Numbered from the stretch's first letter, positions 1 through 9,668 are shown. The stretch is DNA of 64,000 nucleotides from Marivirga tractuosa DSM 4126 (GCF_000183425.1 NC_014759.1:1674001-1738000), one strand, 5' to 3'. Notes: generated by a model not told the origin, from the sequence alone. Numbers and translations: made by a program.

Positions 1-2639
1 GCAATGGAAGCTGAATAATTTTTTTGTTTATAGTGAGCAGAACCTCTATTCAGTAAAGCTTGATCATAATCAGGCTTTTCAGCTAAAGCCAAATCATAAT
101 CGGCTATGGCTTCTGAGATTTTATCCTGTAAAAATTTAGCTTTTCCCCTATTGTTATAAATAATGGCATCTTTTGCACCTAAACTGATTGCCTTATCATA
201 AGATTCTACAGCTTTTAATAGATTTTGTTCTCGGAAATAGAGATTTCCCAAATTCACATAAACCTCAATCGTTTTACTCCCTTTTTCAGCTGCTTTAGAT
301 AGATCTGCAATAGCGGGTTCAGCCGATTTTAATTCATTATGAGCCAGTCCTCTTTTTTCAAATAAAATCAAACTACTTTCTCCTTGCTCTTCAGCCTTGG
401 TTAATGCATCAACTGCACTTTTGAAATTTCCTTGCTCATATAATGATTGCCCCAAAGCAAAATATACCGATTGATTACTAATCCCCCCTTGAATAGCTGA
501 ATTTAATGATCTGGCCGCTTCCGCATAATTCCCTACCTCAAAATAAGATTGCCCCAATAATTCATAGTTTTCTGCAGATCTATCCCCAGCTTGTAAGGCT
601 TGTTTTAAGCTTTCAATAGCTGAATTATAATCATCTTTATGATAATAGGCTTTTCCTGTAGCGGAATATAATTCTGCTTCTTTTACTCCTCCATCTTTTG
701 CTTTCTGCAAAGATGAAATGGCAGCACCCCAATTTTCATCAGCTAATGCCAAATATCCTTTATATAGAAATAGCCTTTCTCCAGTTGCTCCCGCTGAAAT
801 TGCTCTTTCGATATTGATTTTAGCTTCTGGTAAATTTCCGGTTTCATATAAAAGCACTGCATATTGCTCAAAAACATCGGGAGATTTTGCCCCATTTGCT
901 ATGGCCTTTTTGAAGTAAGAGATCGCTCCTTCATTTCTATTCAATTTTTGACTTGCAATGGCTGCATTTTTATAAAGAGTACTATCGCTTACTTGAAATG
1001 AGATAGCTCTTTCTAAATTTTGAAGTGCTTCTTCATAAGTTCCTTTTTCGAATTGGGCTGTGCCCAAAAGCTGGAATATTTTACCATCATTAGCTCCTCT
1101 TTGAACGGCTGCATTGAAATCTGCTATTGCTTTATCATTGTTGCCTTCTTCTAAATGAGCAATTCCTCTTTTTCTGTAAACTTCAGCATCATTTTTACCA
1201 GCATTTATAGCTTTATCAAAATTTGTGATGGCGGAAGAATAATTTTCAGTTTTAAAATGAGCCTCGGCTAATTGTAGGAAAACATCGGCATCACTGGCAC
1301 CCGATTGAATTGCTTTTTCATAATCCTTAATAGAATTATCCCAGTCTTCAATTTTGTAGTAAGCTGCTCCCCTATTCTCCAAAGCCGTTTGATAATTTGC
1401 TTTTAAACCCAAAGAAGTTGTATAATCCTTAATTGCTGCTTCATACTTTCCAAGCAGGAATTTGGCTTTACCCCTGTTATTGAAAAGTACTTCTGATTCG
1501 TAGCCTAATTTTTCGGATTGGTTGTAAGCAGTTATAGCTTTATCAAAAGCCTCTTTTTTGAATTGAGCATTTCCTAAATAGTAGCTTACTTGCGGATCTT
1601 CATTATTTAACTCTACTGCTTTTTCCAAATCAGGAATAGCCTGATCTAATTGCTCTGATTCATAATGAGCAATTCCCTTATAAGCATGCCATTTGGCTTC
1701 ATCCACTTTTTCGGCTTGGCCCTGTGCAAAGTCATTAATTGCTTCCGTATATTTTTTCTGTTCAAAATAAGCAAAGGCTCTAATAGAGTAAGCTCTTGGA
1801 CTAGATTTTATTTTAAATGCATTAGTCAAATTACTTATGACCTTATCATAATTTCCGGTCTCAAAAGCAGAATAACCTGCCATTTTCCATACAAAGTCGT
1901 CTTTGGAATTATTATTAGCGAATTCTTCAAACGCTTTTAAAGCAGTAGACCAATCTTTGTTTGCATAAGCATTCAGGGCAGATAAGAGATGTGCATTTTC
2001 GTTAATTCTTTGAGTAAAATTTGAAAATCCATAGGTAATGGAATTTGCTTTCTCTAAACGACTTAGGTCGACTATCACAGCACCATTCACACCATTCACT
2101 TTATTTAAAATAATACCGACAAAATCGTTACCTACAAGTACTGCTGCACCAATGGCAGATTTATTTAAGTTATCTGGAATTACAGCAAACTGACCATAAC
2201 CCTCAATTTCTTTTGATTTAGATATCTTTACATCACTATTTTCTGTTTTTTGAATACCTGTAGTTTGCAATAGCTTTGCAGCACTTCCTTCCTTAAAATC
2301 ACCTTTCTTAATAGGCACTTTCTGAAATTTGGTACTTAAATTATTGTCCACTGCAAATTTCACTAAACCACTTGCTGGATCATGGGCATTAAAAGTAGAA
2401 ATATTATGAACAGTGCTGTCTTGCGTAAAAACTTTAGCACTAGTGGCACCTATAAACAAGTTTTGATGGGTGGTTCCCGTTCCCTGACCATCCAAAATTA
2501 ATGCTGTACCCTTTTGTAATGGTTGGCCGGAATTGTCATAAGTCTGTACAAAATACAAACTCCGTTCTGCTTGCGAAAAAGCCAATAGCGAGAACATTGA
2601 AAAAATGATGGTGAGAATATTTCTATATATTTTCTGCAT
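1..2639 (-). CDS. Large secreted TPR-repeat protein with degenerate trypsin-like N-terminal domain (3' end outside window)
   Basis: I read this by translating the minus strand from the ATG at 2639. The frame stays open for about 879 codons to the window edge, so the C-terminus is missing. The first 22 or so residues are a signal peptide ending near AFSQA. Residues about 25-210 look like a chymotrypsin-fold protease (GTGTT, then DPASGLVKFAV, then a late IGAAVLVG segment), but I see no credible His/Asp/Ser triad, so it is probably inactive. From about residue 215 the protein is tandem 34-residue TPR units (patterns such as NYDKAI, YESEQLDQAI, YYNRG-like helices). TPR arrays are protein-binding scaffolds; a periplasmic or outer-membrane assembly role is inference. 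It is divergent from the asparaginase-type gene, 134 bp away. Confidence 0.85.
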   Translation of the reverse strand, partial: MQKIYRNILTIIFSMFSLLAFSQAERSLYFVQTYDNSGQPLQKGTALILDGQGTGTTHQNLFIGATSAKVFTQDSTVHNISTFNAHDPASGLVKFAVDNNLSTKFQKVPIKKGDFKEGSAAKLLQTTGIQKTENSDVKISKSKEIEGYGQFAVIPDNLNKSAIGAAVLVGNDFVGIILNKVNGVNGAVIVDLSRLEKANSITYGFSNFTQRINENAHLLSALNAYANKDWSTALKAFEEFANNNSKDDFVWKMAGYSAFETGNYDKVISNLTNAFKIKSSPRAYSIRAFAYFEQKKYTEAINDFAQGQAEKVDEAKWHAYKGIAHYESEQLDQAIPDLEKAVELNNEDPQVSYYLGNAQFKKEAFDKAITAYNQSEKLGYESEVLFNNRGKAKFLLGKYEAAIKDYTTSLGLKANYQTALENRGAAYYKIEDWDNSIKDYEKAIQSGASDADVFLQLAEAHFKTENYSSAITNFDKAINAGKNDAEVYRKRGIAHLEEGNNDKAIADFNAAVQRGANDGKIFQLLGTAQFEKGTYEEALQNLERAISFQVSDSTLYKNAAIASQKLNRNEGAISYFKKAIANGAKSPDVFEQYAVLLYETGNLPEAKINIERAISAGATGERLFLYKGYLALADENWGAAISSLQKAKDGGVKEAELYSATGKAYYHKDDYNSAIESLKQALQAGDRSAENYELLGQSYFEVGNYAEAARSLNSAIQGGISNQSVYFALGQSLYEQGNFKSAVDALTKAEEQGESSLILFEKRGLAHNELKSAEPAIADLSKAAEKGSKTIEVYVNLGNLYFREQNLLKAVESYDKAISLGAKDAIIYNNRGKAKFLQDKISEAIADYDLALAEKPDYDQALLNRGSAHYKQKNYSASI

Positions 2640-2773
2640 AAATCAAAGATTTAAAAAAAGATTCACGAAAATTATTGAATTTTTGGCGTTTATGGAAGAA
2701 AATAACCGCTTTAGTTATTCATCTTGGTTAAAGTCTCATAGTTAAGTATATTGAATTCAAAAATTACACAAAT

Positions 2774-3844
2774 ATGAAAAAGACATACTATTACTACTTA
2801 GCCCTTCTACTATTTTTCTTTATTGCAGCTTGTGATCCAACTACAAGAGAAGCTACTGAAGATAGGGCGATTGAAACAGAGGAAAAAGAAATAAAACAAG
2901 GGCCTATCAGTTTAGTGATTCATGGAGGGGCTGGCACGATAAAGCGTGAAAACATGACCGAAGAGCAGGATGCTGAATACAGAGCAAAACTATCTGAAGC
3001 TTTAGAGGCAGGATATGCTAAGCTGGAATCAGGAGCGCCTGCAATGGATGCGGTGATTGCCGCAATTCAGATTATGGAAGAATCTCCATTATTTAACGCA
3101 GGAGTTGGAGCCGTTTTCACAAATGAAGGTAAAAATGAATTGGATGCAGCAGTCATGGATGGTAAAACTCGAGACGCAGGAGCTGTAGCAGGAGTATCTA
3201 CCATCAAAAGTCCAATTCTAGCAGCTCTTTCTGTGATGGACGATAGCCCGCACGTAATGATGTCAGGAACAGGCGCTGAGCAATTTGCAGGAGAACAAGG
3301 ACTGGAACTAGTGGATCCGGAATATTTCTTTACGCAAAGCAGATATGATGCCTTGCAAAGAGTAAAGAAAAGAGAAGAGGAAAAAGACAGGAGTGCTGCC
3401 TTAGTAGATTTTCCTGATAGTAAATTCGGAACAGTTGGTTGCGTAGCATTGGATAAAGATGGAAATATTGCTGCCGGAACATCAACTGGTGGAATGACCA
3501 ATAAAAGATATGGAAGAATTGGAGATGCACCCATTATTGCAGCTGGAACTTATGCCGACAATGAAACTTGTGGGGTTTCTGCTACAGGGCATGGTGAGTA
3601 TTTTATCCGGTCTGTAGTGGCTTACGATGTAGCCGCTAAAATGAAGTATGCTGGCATGAGTTTGGATGCTGCAGCTAATAAAATAGTTTATGAAGAATTG
3701 GTGGAATTTGGAGGCTCGGGCGGCTTTATAGCATTAGACAAAGCTGGTAACATAACCATGCCTTTCAATACTTCAGGAATGTATAGGGGTTATATGAATG
3801 AAAAAGATTCTCCAAAGGTGTTTATTTATAAAGATGAGGAATAA
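2774..3844 (+). CDS. Isoaspartyl peptidase/L-asparaginase family lipoprotein (Ntn-hydrolase)
   Basis: A 356-aa protein with a lipoprotein signal: a hydrophobic stretch ending in a lipobox (IAAC) near residue 20. The rest matches plant-type asparaginase/IaaA. Family members self-cleave to give an alpha and a beta subunit, and the new N-terminal Thr is the nucleophile. Here that Thr is T220 in FGTVGCVALD, followed by the typical STGGMTNK and GTGEYF-like (GHGEYFIRS) segments. It should hydrolyse beta-aspartyl dipeptides or asparagine in the periplasm. Length is slightly above the family norm because of the lipoprotein leader. It is monocistronic, with a hairpin just downstream. Confidence 0.93.
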   Translation: MKKTYYYYLALLLFFFIAACDPTTREATEDRAIETEEKEIKQGPISLVIHGGAGTIKRENMTEEQDAEYRAKLSEALEAGYAKLESGAPAMDAVIAAIQIMEESPLFNAGVGAVFTNEGKNELDAAVMDGKTRDAGAVAGVSTIKSPILAALSVMDDSPHVMMSGTGAEQFAGEQGLELVDPEYFFTQSRYDALQRVKKREEEKDRSAALVDFPDSKFGTVGCVALDKDGNIAAGTSTGGMTNKRYGRIGDAPIIAAGTYADNETCGVSATGHGEYFIRSVVAYDVAAKMKYAGMSLDAAANKIVYEELVEFGGSGGFIALDKAGNITMPFNTSGMYRGYMNEKDSPKVFIYKDEE

Positions 3845-3874
3845 TAATTGAACAAATGTTTGATTTAAAATAAA

Positions 3875-3899
3875 GCCATGTCTGAAAATCAGGCATGGC
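3875..3899 (+). terminator. Intrinsic terminator after the asparaginase-type gene
   Basis: An 11-bp stem (GCCATGTCTGA with its complement, one G-U pair) and an AAA loop start 30 bp after the stop codon, followed by a T-containing tract. Confidence 0.75.
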
Positions 3900-4214
3900 C
3901 TTACTTTTCAAATGACAAAAACGCTCTATTATTCATCCGATTTATTTACATACGTATATTATTATTACTGCATTTTTTTGTTCAATTTATGTTTAGTTAA
4001 TACACCAAATCATTAAACATAAATGTATTTTTCAAAGAAAACCTATCTTAACTTTGGTAAAATAAACAAACTCAATTATGTTAATAATTGAAAATCATCA
4101 ATTCGATAATTATTATTAAAAATAGCTTTAATTTAATTAAATCAGCATGAACTTGATTAGTCAAATTCAAATAACGTAGAAAATATATTAAGTCAACCTG
4201 AAAGTCAATTAAAA
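3900..4214. other. AT-rich intergenic stretch, no gene seen
   Basis: About 310 bp of very AT-rich sequence with stops in all frames and no recognisable RNA gene. A TAACTTTG sequence near 4048 resembles a Bacteroidota -7 box, but I see no partner -33 box. Confidence 0.5.
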
Positions 4215-4302
4215 CAATCTTATTAGACTTCATAATGCAAAATGTACTATTCTAATATTGACGGTTTAATAAGATTGAAATTATGCAAGTTGGATACTTT
4301 CG
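4215..4302 (+). promoter_or_regulatory. Candidate desaturase promoter with overlapping inverted repeat
   Basis: CAATCTTATTA (4215-4225) and its exact reverse complement TAATAAGATTG (4267-4277) form an 11-bp inverted repeat 41 bp apart. The TTG that ends the right arm is 17 bp from TACTTTCG (4295-4302), close to the TAnnTTTG -7 box of Bacteroidota. The repeat would overlap the -33 box, so it could be an operator or a loop-forming site. This is inference from geometry only. Confidence 0.4.
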
Positions 4303-4370
4303 TCTAAAAGTTGAACTCAAATGACATATTTCTTTGGATTTAGGCTACCTTGTAGTATTAACAATAATTT

Positions 4371-5513
4371 ATGAACAAGAACACAGTAAAATTTAACGCG
4401 AACGACAACCCAGAATTTGTAAGCACCCTAAGAAAAAGAGTAAATCAATATTTTGCAGACAATAATTTGTCAAAATATGCAAATAATGCCATGAGAGCTA
4501 AAACTGTTTTCATGCTTCTATTGTACTTCATTCCATTGGCATTCCTCCTAAGTGGGGTAGTTAGCAGCTTTGCAATAGCATTTCCACTTTATATTGTTAT
4601 GGGCTTTGGTATGGCAGGAATTGGACTATGTGTGATGCACGATGCCAATCATGGAGTTTATTCCAAAAACAATAAGATAAACAAAGCTTTAGGCTTTACA
4701 GCCAATTTCCTAGGTGCTTACCACATCAATTGGAAAATCCAGCATAATGTCTTGCATCATTCTTTCACCAATATTGATGAGTATGATGAAGACATTGATA
4801 AAAAAGGAATTATTAGATTTTCACCACATCAAGAACGCAAAGGTATATTTAGATTCCAAGCATTTTATGCTCCGTTATTATACGGCCTCATGACTTTCTA
4901 TTGGCTAGTAGCCAAAGATATTGATCAACTTATTAGCTATAATAAACGAGGGCTTCTTAAAGGTCAGGGATTGACTTTCAAAAAAGGCTTGGGCTTAATG
5001 TTATTTAATAAAACATGGTATGTAGCCCTAACATTAGTAGCGCCAATTTTGATCACTGGAATAGTTTGGTGGCAAGTCATTTTAGCCTTTCTATTAATGC
5101 AATTTATTAGTGGTCTTGTATTGGCATTGGTTTTCCAACCCGCTCATGTTATTACTGAAACTGACTTTTATCAAGTGGACGAAAATGGCAGTGTAGAAAA
5201 TAACTGGGCAGTTCATCAAATGCGTACTACCTCTAATTTCGGAAATTCTTCAAAATGGTTTTCTTGGATAGTAGGAGGATTAAATCATCAGATTGAACAC
5301 CACTTATTCCCCAATATTTGTCATATTCATTATGATAAAATTGCGCCTATAGTGAAGAAAACAGCTGCAGAATATGGTGTTCCTTATCATCACCATAAAT
5401 CTTTTGGTGTGGCACTGAAAAGCCATTTTTCTCTCTTAAATCAACTAGGAACTGGAAGTTATGATAAAAAGGTTAAGGAAATAAAAACTGCGCCTATTCC
5501 AGCGGTAGCATAA
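4371..5513 (+). CDS. Membrane fatty acid desaturase (acyl-CoA/acyl-lipid type)
   Basis: A 380-aa integral membrane di-iron desaturase. All three histidine boxes are present: HDANH at 90-94, HNVLHH at 125-130 and HQIEHH at 306-311. The last is the QxxHH-type box of the front-end/linoleoyl-CoA desaturase branch. Hydrophobic segments lie near residues 48-85 and 215-265. The enzyme puts a double bond into a fatty acyl chain using O2 and an electron donor, and so tunes membrane fluidity. There is no fused cytochrome b5 domain, so a separate ferredoxin or b5 donor is needed. It is followed by the convergent glycosylase gene. Confidence 0.93.
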   Translation: MNKNTVKFNANDNPEFVSTLRKRVNQYFADNNLSKYANNAMRAKTVFMLLLYFIPLAFLLSGVVSSFAIAFPLYIVMGFGMAGIGLCVMHDANHGVYSKNNKINKALGFTANFLGAYHINWKIQHNVLHHSFTNIDEYDEDIDKKGIIRFSPHQERKGIFRFQAFYAPLLYGLMTFYWLVAKDIDQLISYNKRGLLKGQGLTFKKGLGLMLFNKTWYVALTLVAPILITGIVWWQVILAFLLMQFISGLVLALVFQPAHVITETDFYQVDENGSVENNWAVHQMRTTSNFGNSSKWFSWIVGGLNHQIEHHLFPNICHIHYDKIAPIVKKTAAEYGVPYHHHKSFGVALKSHFSLLNQLGTGSYDKKVKEIKTAPIPAVA

Positions 5514-5531
5514 TCCATTTCTAAATCGAAA

Positions 5532-6101
5532 TTAAATTATATCTGAAATCCGTGATTTTAAGTAAGGCAAGACCTCTGCTTTAAACCACGGATTTTTGCT
5601 TTGCCATATATTGTTTCTTGGGGAAGGATGAGGTAGCGGTAAATATTCCGGCCTATACTCTTCAAAAGATTGCACTGTTTTAGTCAGAGATGATTTAGCT
5701 TGTTTCCCTAAGTAAAAACCCTGTGCATATTTCCCCAACAGCAAGGTCAATTTTACTTCGGTCATAGCCTGGAATAATCTTTTATGCCAAAGTGGGGCAC
5801 AGATTTTCATGGGTGCTAGATCACCAGATTTCCCTGTTCCAGGATAACATAAGCCCATAGGAATTAAAGCAAAAACCTCCTCATCATAAAACTGATTCTT
5901 GTCCACTCCTAACCAGTTCCTTAAATTATCCCCACTTTTGTCATCCCAAGGAATCCCAGACTGATGAACAGCAATACCTGGCGCTTGACCAATAATGGCG
6001 ATTTTACTTTGCGAAGATGCCTGCACTATAGGATTGGCTCCCATAGGCAGATCAGCTAGGCATTCTGTACAATTTCTTATATCATGAAGTAAATCATGCA
6101 T
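5532..6101 (-). CDS. Uracil-DNA glycosylase superfamily protein
   Basis: A 189-aa protein with the superfamily's first motif GQAPG (38-42) and a late HPSPRN motif near residue 160. Four cysteines fit the C-x2-C (11, 14) and C-x15-C pattern that ligates an iron-sulfur cluster in family 4-type enzymes, so I favour that group over classical Ung. It would remove uracil or other damaged bases from DNA. Its start lies 3 bp after the stop of the ABC permease gene on the same strand, so it is probably the last gene of that operon, although the functions are unrelated. Confidence 0.85.
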   Translation of the reverse strand: MHDLLHDIRNCTECLADLPMGANPIVQASSQSKIAIIGQAPGIAVHQSGIPWDDKSGDNLRNWLGVDKNQFYDEEVFALIPMGLCYPGTGKSGDLAPMKICAPLWHKRLFQAMTEVKLTLLLGKYAQGFYLGKQAKSSLTKTVQSFEEYRPEYLPLPHPSPRNNIWQSKNPWFKAEVLPYLKSRISDII

Positions 6102-6104
6102 ACA

Positions 6105-6920
6105 TCAATTCACATCCCTTTTAGCTATTAAATAATAATTCAATCCGACACTGATCGCTAACCAAGCCAATGCAATTAAGGCACTACTTACTTTCACAAA
6201 ATCCTGAATTTCCATAAATACATAACGCTGAAAAGGAATTTCAATCAAATTGTTTACAGCATGGATCGGGAAAAGGGTAATTAACCAGTGATCATCAAAC
6301 TTATAATTTAGTATTCCAACCACAGCAGGCTCTAAGAAAATAGCATAGAAACATAAGCCTATAATCGCAAAACCGGCTTTTTTCATTAGCACGGATATCA
6401 GCATTGCCAAATTCAAGAAAGTTACTAATTCAAGAAAGTGAGCCAAGAGAAATTCCATGTCCATCGTGTACAAACTAAAACTGAATCCTGAGCCATAGAA
6501 AAGCCCCATTAAGGTTCCTGATAACCAAATAACCAACATATTAAAAAGGCTAAAAGCAAAAATCATACTTTGCTTTGCCAATAAAAATTCAGTGGGTGAC
6601 ATTCCATCGATGATGTTCTGCCGAATTGTTCTATACGAATATTCATTTGTGACCGATATGATCACAATAAAAGCTAAGAAAAACTTTAAATAAGATGCTA
6701 GATACGTGAGATTCTGCCACACATCAGGGAAATTATAAAATGGGATGATATCAGGACTAATTCCCTGAAATTCTGCGCCCATGCTAGTCATCCATGAAAG
6801 GAGTAGTTTTACACTACTTAAAATCAATAGTAAAAGCAAAAAGTAAAGCGAGGCAAGCCTAATAAAAGTCTTATAGTTTTTAAGCTTCAACCATTCTATT
6901 TGTAAATATTTTAATATCAT
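6105..6920 (-). CDS. ABC-2 type exporter, membrane permease subunit
   Basis: A 271-aa hydrophobic protein with about six predicted transmembrane segments. The first runs over roughly 20-42, with later ones around 75-95, 125-150, 170-195 and 235-265. The segment TNEYSYRTIRQNIIDG near residue 92 is typical of ABC-2 permeases, where it contacts the ATPase. Its ATG overlaps the end of the ATPase gene by 4 bp, which implies translational coupling and one transporter. The substrate cannot be read from the sequence. Confidence 0.88.
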   Translation of the reverse strand: MILKYLQIEWLKLKNYKTFIRLASLYFLLLLLILSSVKLLLSWMTSMGAEFQGISPDIIPFYNFPDVWQNLTYLASYLKFFLAFIVIISVTNEYSYRTIRQNIIDGMSPTEFLLAKQSMIFAFSLFNMLVIWLSGTLMGLFYGSGFSFSLYTMDMEFLLAHFLELVTFLNLAMLISVLMKKAGFAIIGLCFYAIFLEPAVVGILNYKFDDHWLITLFPIHAVNNLIEIPFQRYVFMEIQDFVKVSSALIALAWLAISVGLNYYLIAKRDVN

Positions 6921-7819
6921 GACTCAGCGGATAAAAGTTGTAAAAATTGTTTCTCCAGAGATTTATTGATGTAAGCTAAATGTGTTAAAACAACACCCTT
7001 GTCAATTAAAAATCGGTGGAACTCCTGAATCGGACTTTCATTTGACAGCTGCACTTCCAATCTTCCCAAATTATTGAGTTTCATATCTACAAAAGATGGA
7101 AAACTACCTACTACGGATTTCAAAGTCTCTAAATCTTCTGCTAATAACTCTACTCCCTCATTGCCCATTAAGCTTTCAGCAACTGTACCTTGAAAGATCT
7201 TCTCTCCTTGCTTTAAAACCGCAAAATGAGTACATACTTTTTGGACTTCATCCAATAAATGACTTGCTAAAATGATCGTTTTTCCTTGCTCGGCAATATT
7301 AACAATCAGCTCTCTGATTTCTGCAATTCCTTGGGGGTCTAAACCATTTGTAGGTTCATCCAAAATCAAAACTTCTGGGTCAGAAAGCAAGGCAGAAGCA
7401 ATGGCTAATCTTTGTTTCATACCGAGTGAATAGGTTTTGAAAGGAGATTTTGCTCTTTGCGCCAGTCCAACTTGCTCCAAAACTTCCATAATTCTGCTGT
7501 CAGAAACCTTTTTAATCTTGCAGACGATCTTCAAATTTTGAATTCCAGAAAGATAGGGATAAAAAGTAGGGCTTTCTAAAATGGCTCCCAACCGCCTTCT
7601 TTGGGCTGCAGTGGGTTCTTCTCCGAACCATTTGAACATACCAGAATCCTTTTGCACAACACCTAAAAGAATTCCTAATGTTGTACTTTTACCACTTCCG
7701 TTGGGGCCTAAAAGCCCAAAAACAGTTCCCTTCTCAACTTTTAACTCGAGATCATTTACTGCCTGAATATTTCCATATCGCTTATTCAGACCTGAAATCT
7801 CTAATATATTTTCAGCCAT
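6917..7819 (-). CDS. ABC-2 type exporter, ATP-binding subunit
   Basis: A 300-aa ABC ATPase. Walker A is GPNGSGKS at 38-45, the signature SLGMKQR lies near 138-144, and Walker B ILDEPTNGLDP follows near 160. A C-terminal extension of about 80 residues is typical of DrrA/CcmA-like ATPases. It works with the permease encoded immediately downstream, and starts 4 bp after the stop of the lipoprotein gene at 7824. Genes 10164 to 5532 all run the same way with tight spacing. Confidence 0.92.
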   Translation of the reverse strand: MAENILEISGLNKRYGNIQAVNDLELKVEKGTVFGLLGPNGSGKSTTLGILLGVVQKDSGMFKWFGEEPTAAQRRRLGAILESPTFYPYLSGIQNLKIVCKIKKVSDSRIMEVLEQVGLAQRAKSPFKTYSLGMKQRLAIASALLSDPEVLILDEPTNGLDPQGIAEIRELIVNIAEQGKTIILASHLLDEVQKVCTHFAVLKQGEKIFQGTVAESLMGNEGVELLAEDLETLKSVVGSFPSFVDMKLNNLGRLEVQLSNESPIQEFHRFLIDKGVVLTHLAYINKSLEKQFLQLLSAES

Positions 7820-7823
7820 AAAT

Positions 7824-8414
7824 CTATTCTTCAGTGCTTTCAGATTGTTTCTCAGTGGAATCGCCCTTCATTTCCTTATGCATCTTTCTCACCTTCTCTC
7901 TATGTTCCTTTTGCTTTTCTTTGTCTTGAATAAAGTCGCCTATAGGGCCTAAGTCTAAATCTGCTTTCATTAGAGCTGGAACTTGTGAAATATCGAATGT
8001 TCCTTCCAGAAAACCAACAAAAAGACCGTCCTTGGTGTCAGCAGAAGCAAAGAGAATATCTTTCCTACCTTCTGGTGCTTTAATTTCAATATCCGCATTT
8101 TCCATTCTAGCAGAAAAAATAGATTCCCAATCGTTGAAATCTTGCTGACTTTTCCATTCAGCATAGTCCGCTTTTTTAGATTCCCTATCCCATTTTATCT
8201 GTAATACATGCAGTTTTTGAATACCTTTCGTTGCCTCAGCAAAATTAGGATCATTTTTGGTATTGATCATTTTCAAATTGCTAGGATAAAGATTAATGTT
8301 TAAGGTATGGATTTCCTTTTCTTGAAGACTTTTAAGTGGATCTTCAATTTTCTTCTCACAAGCAGAAAAAATAAGAATGCTGAGTATAGATAGAATTAAA
8401 ATTCGCATGGTCAA
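7824..8414 (-). CDS. Lipoprotein, possibly a divergent DUF4252 member
   Basis: A 196-aa protein with a lipoprotein signal (hydrophobic run, then FSAC). ATG codons at 8414 and 8408 are both possible starts. The order of elements (a conserved LHVLQI strand, an acidic helix, a late GLFVGFLEGTFDISQVPALM segment) resembles the neighbouring DUF4252 protein, so I think it is a diverged paralogue. The last 35 residues are highly charged, Lys/Glu-rich and low in complexity. It probably sits on a membrane facing the periplasm. The function is unknown; its place after an ECF sigma operon suggests an envelope response. Confidence 0.7.
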   Translation of the reverse strand: MTMRILILSILSILIFSACEKKIEDPLKSLQEKEIHTLNINLYPSNLKMINTKNDPNFAEATKGIQKLHVLQIKWDRESKKADYAEWKSQQDFNDWESIFSARMENADIEIKAPEGRKDILFASADTKDGLFVGFLEGTFDISQVPALMKADLDLGPIGDFIQDKEKQKEHREKVRKMHKEMKGDSTEKQSESTEE

Positions 8415-8484
8415 ATTAGTTTAAATGAAAAAAGCAAGGTAAGCATAAGCCTATCCTTGCTAAAATTAAGTTTATTTTTTGAGA

Positions 8485-9015
8485 TTACTTTTGGTCATCT
8501 TCCATATTTTCCAGTTGCTCTAAATTTTCCATTCCTGAAATATTTAAGCCTTTCGCCATTTTCGACATTTGCTTTAAGTCGATTTCACCAAAAATGCTAG
8601 CCGCTACGAAGCTGCTGTCACTTCCTACTAACATGACCAATTCATTCACCATGCCTCCTTTTTCTTGTATTAAGAATCGAATATCAGAATCACCATCTCT
8701 TACGGTCATCAATTCATCATATCCTTTTAAAAAGGCAGCATTTGCTTCTGAAAATAAAGCTGCGCCATTACTAGTTTTGCTATTGGCAATCAATTTAATT
8801 CCTTTCAAGCCTGAAACTGCTTTCTTCATGGCTTCCTCTTCTTCTCCTTCTACTTCAAAATTGGAGAATAATTCAATCATTCTTTGATTCACTGAAACTA
8901 TAGTAAACGTCTCGTCACCTGAGTATTTATTATAAAATTTCATGAATTCTGAATTCTGCGCTTGTGCTGCTATGCTTACTAAAGCTAATGCAACTATTAA
9001 TCCTATCTTTTTCAT
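8485..9015 (-). CDS. DUF4252 domain protein, exported
   Basis: A 176-aa protein with a clear signal peptide ending at AQAQN (about residue 20). The DUF4252 core includes GIKLIANSKT near 75, an ALFSEANAAFLKGYDELMTV-like helix, and VAASIFGEIDLKQM near 140. DUF4252 proteins usually follow ECF sigma and anti-sigma genes in Bacteroidota, as here. The biochemical role is not known. The 125-bp gap before it is low-complexity sequence with repeated TAAGTATTA and TCTAGACTC units. Confidence 0.85.
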   Translation of the reverse strand: MKKIGLIVALALVSIAAQAQNSEFMKFYNKYSGDETFTIVSVNQRMIELFSNFEVEGEEEEAMKKAVSGLKGIKLIANSKTSNGAALFSEANAAFLKGYDELMTVRDGDSDIRFLIQEKGGMVNELVMLVGSDSSFVAASIFGEIDLKQMSKMAKGLNISGMENLEQLENMEDDQK

Positions 9016-9140
9016 TTTTTTTCGAGTTTTAAGTATTAAGTAATAAGTATTAGGTACTTAGATTTAAGATGTAAGACTTTAAGATCTAAGATCCTATCTC
9101 CTGTCTAGATTCTAGACTCTAGACTCTTGATTCTATCTAA

Positions 9141-9668
9141 TCATCCGTCCTGTCCTTCTTTTTTATTTTCTTTTCTATCCGGTTGAAAAGTGTTTTTCAC
9201 TTTCTCTTGTGCCGTATTAATCATTTCAAGAGAGCTTAAATGCTTTTTTCCGTGATTCATCATGGAAGCCATCAACTCTAAAGTAGCTTTTGCTTCTTTA
9301 TAGGCTTTTTCTTCTTGCTGAGCCAATTGCTTTTGCTCTTGCTGCTGTGGCATCCACCAAGCGAAGAAACCTAATGCGAATACTACCAAGATGGAGGCGG
9401 CAACCTTCATCCAATTCCAGCTGTCTTTTGGCTGTGATTTTTGATGAATCTTGTTCATAACTTTTTCATCAAAATCATCATCCAACCTTAAGTGCTCTTT
9501 GACTTCTTCATGGCTTTCAAACCATTCAGCCATCTGTTTAAGCTCACCCTTAAGGCTTCCCTTATTGGCTTTCAGTTCGCTTTTGAACTGCATTTCCTCT
9601 ACTTGGCTGAGTTCTCCCAGCCAGTATTTTTCAAGCCATTGTTCGAGTTTTTCTAATGCCATGGTCAT
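9141..9668 (-). CDS. Anti-sigma factor-like single-pass membrane protein
   Basis: A 175-aa protein. An N-terminal cytoplasmic region of about 85 residues is rich in Trp and Leu (WLEKYWLGELS, WFESHEEVKEHL). One transmembrane helix follows at about 88-108, then a charged Gln/Glu/Lys-rich periplasmic tail. The gene overlaps the 3' end of the sigma factor gene by 38 bp, the usual layout for a sigma factor and its membrane-bound antagonist. I see no HxxxCxxC zinc anti-sigma motif, so it is not the classical ZAS type. ATG at 9662 is an alternative start. Confidence 0.78.
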   Translation of the reverse strand: MTMALEKLEQWLEKYWLGELSQVEEMQFKSELKANKGSLKGELKQMAEWFESHEEVKEHLRLDDDFDEKVMNKIHQKSQPKDSWNWMKVAASILVVFALGFFAWWMPQQQEQKQLAQQEEKAYKEAKATLELMASMMNHGKKHLSSLEMINTAQEKVKNTFQPDRKENKKEGQDG

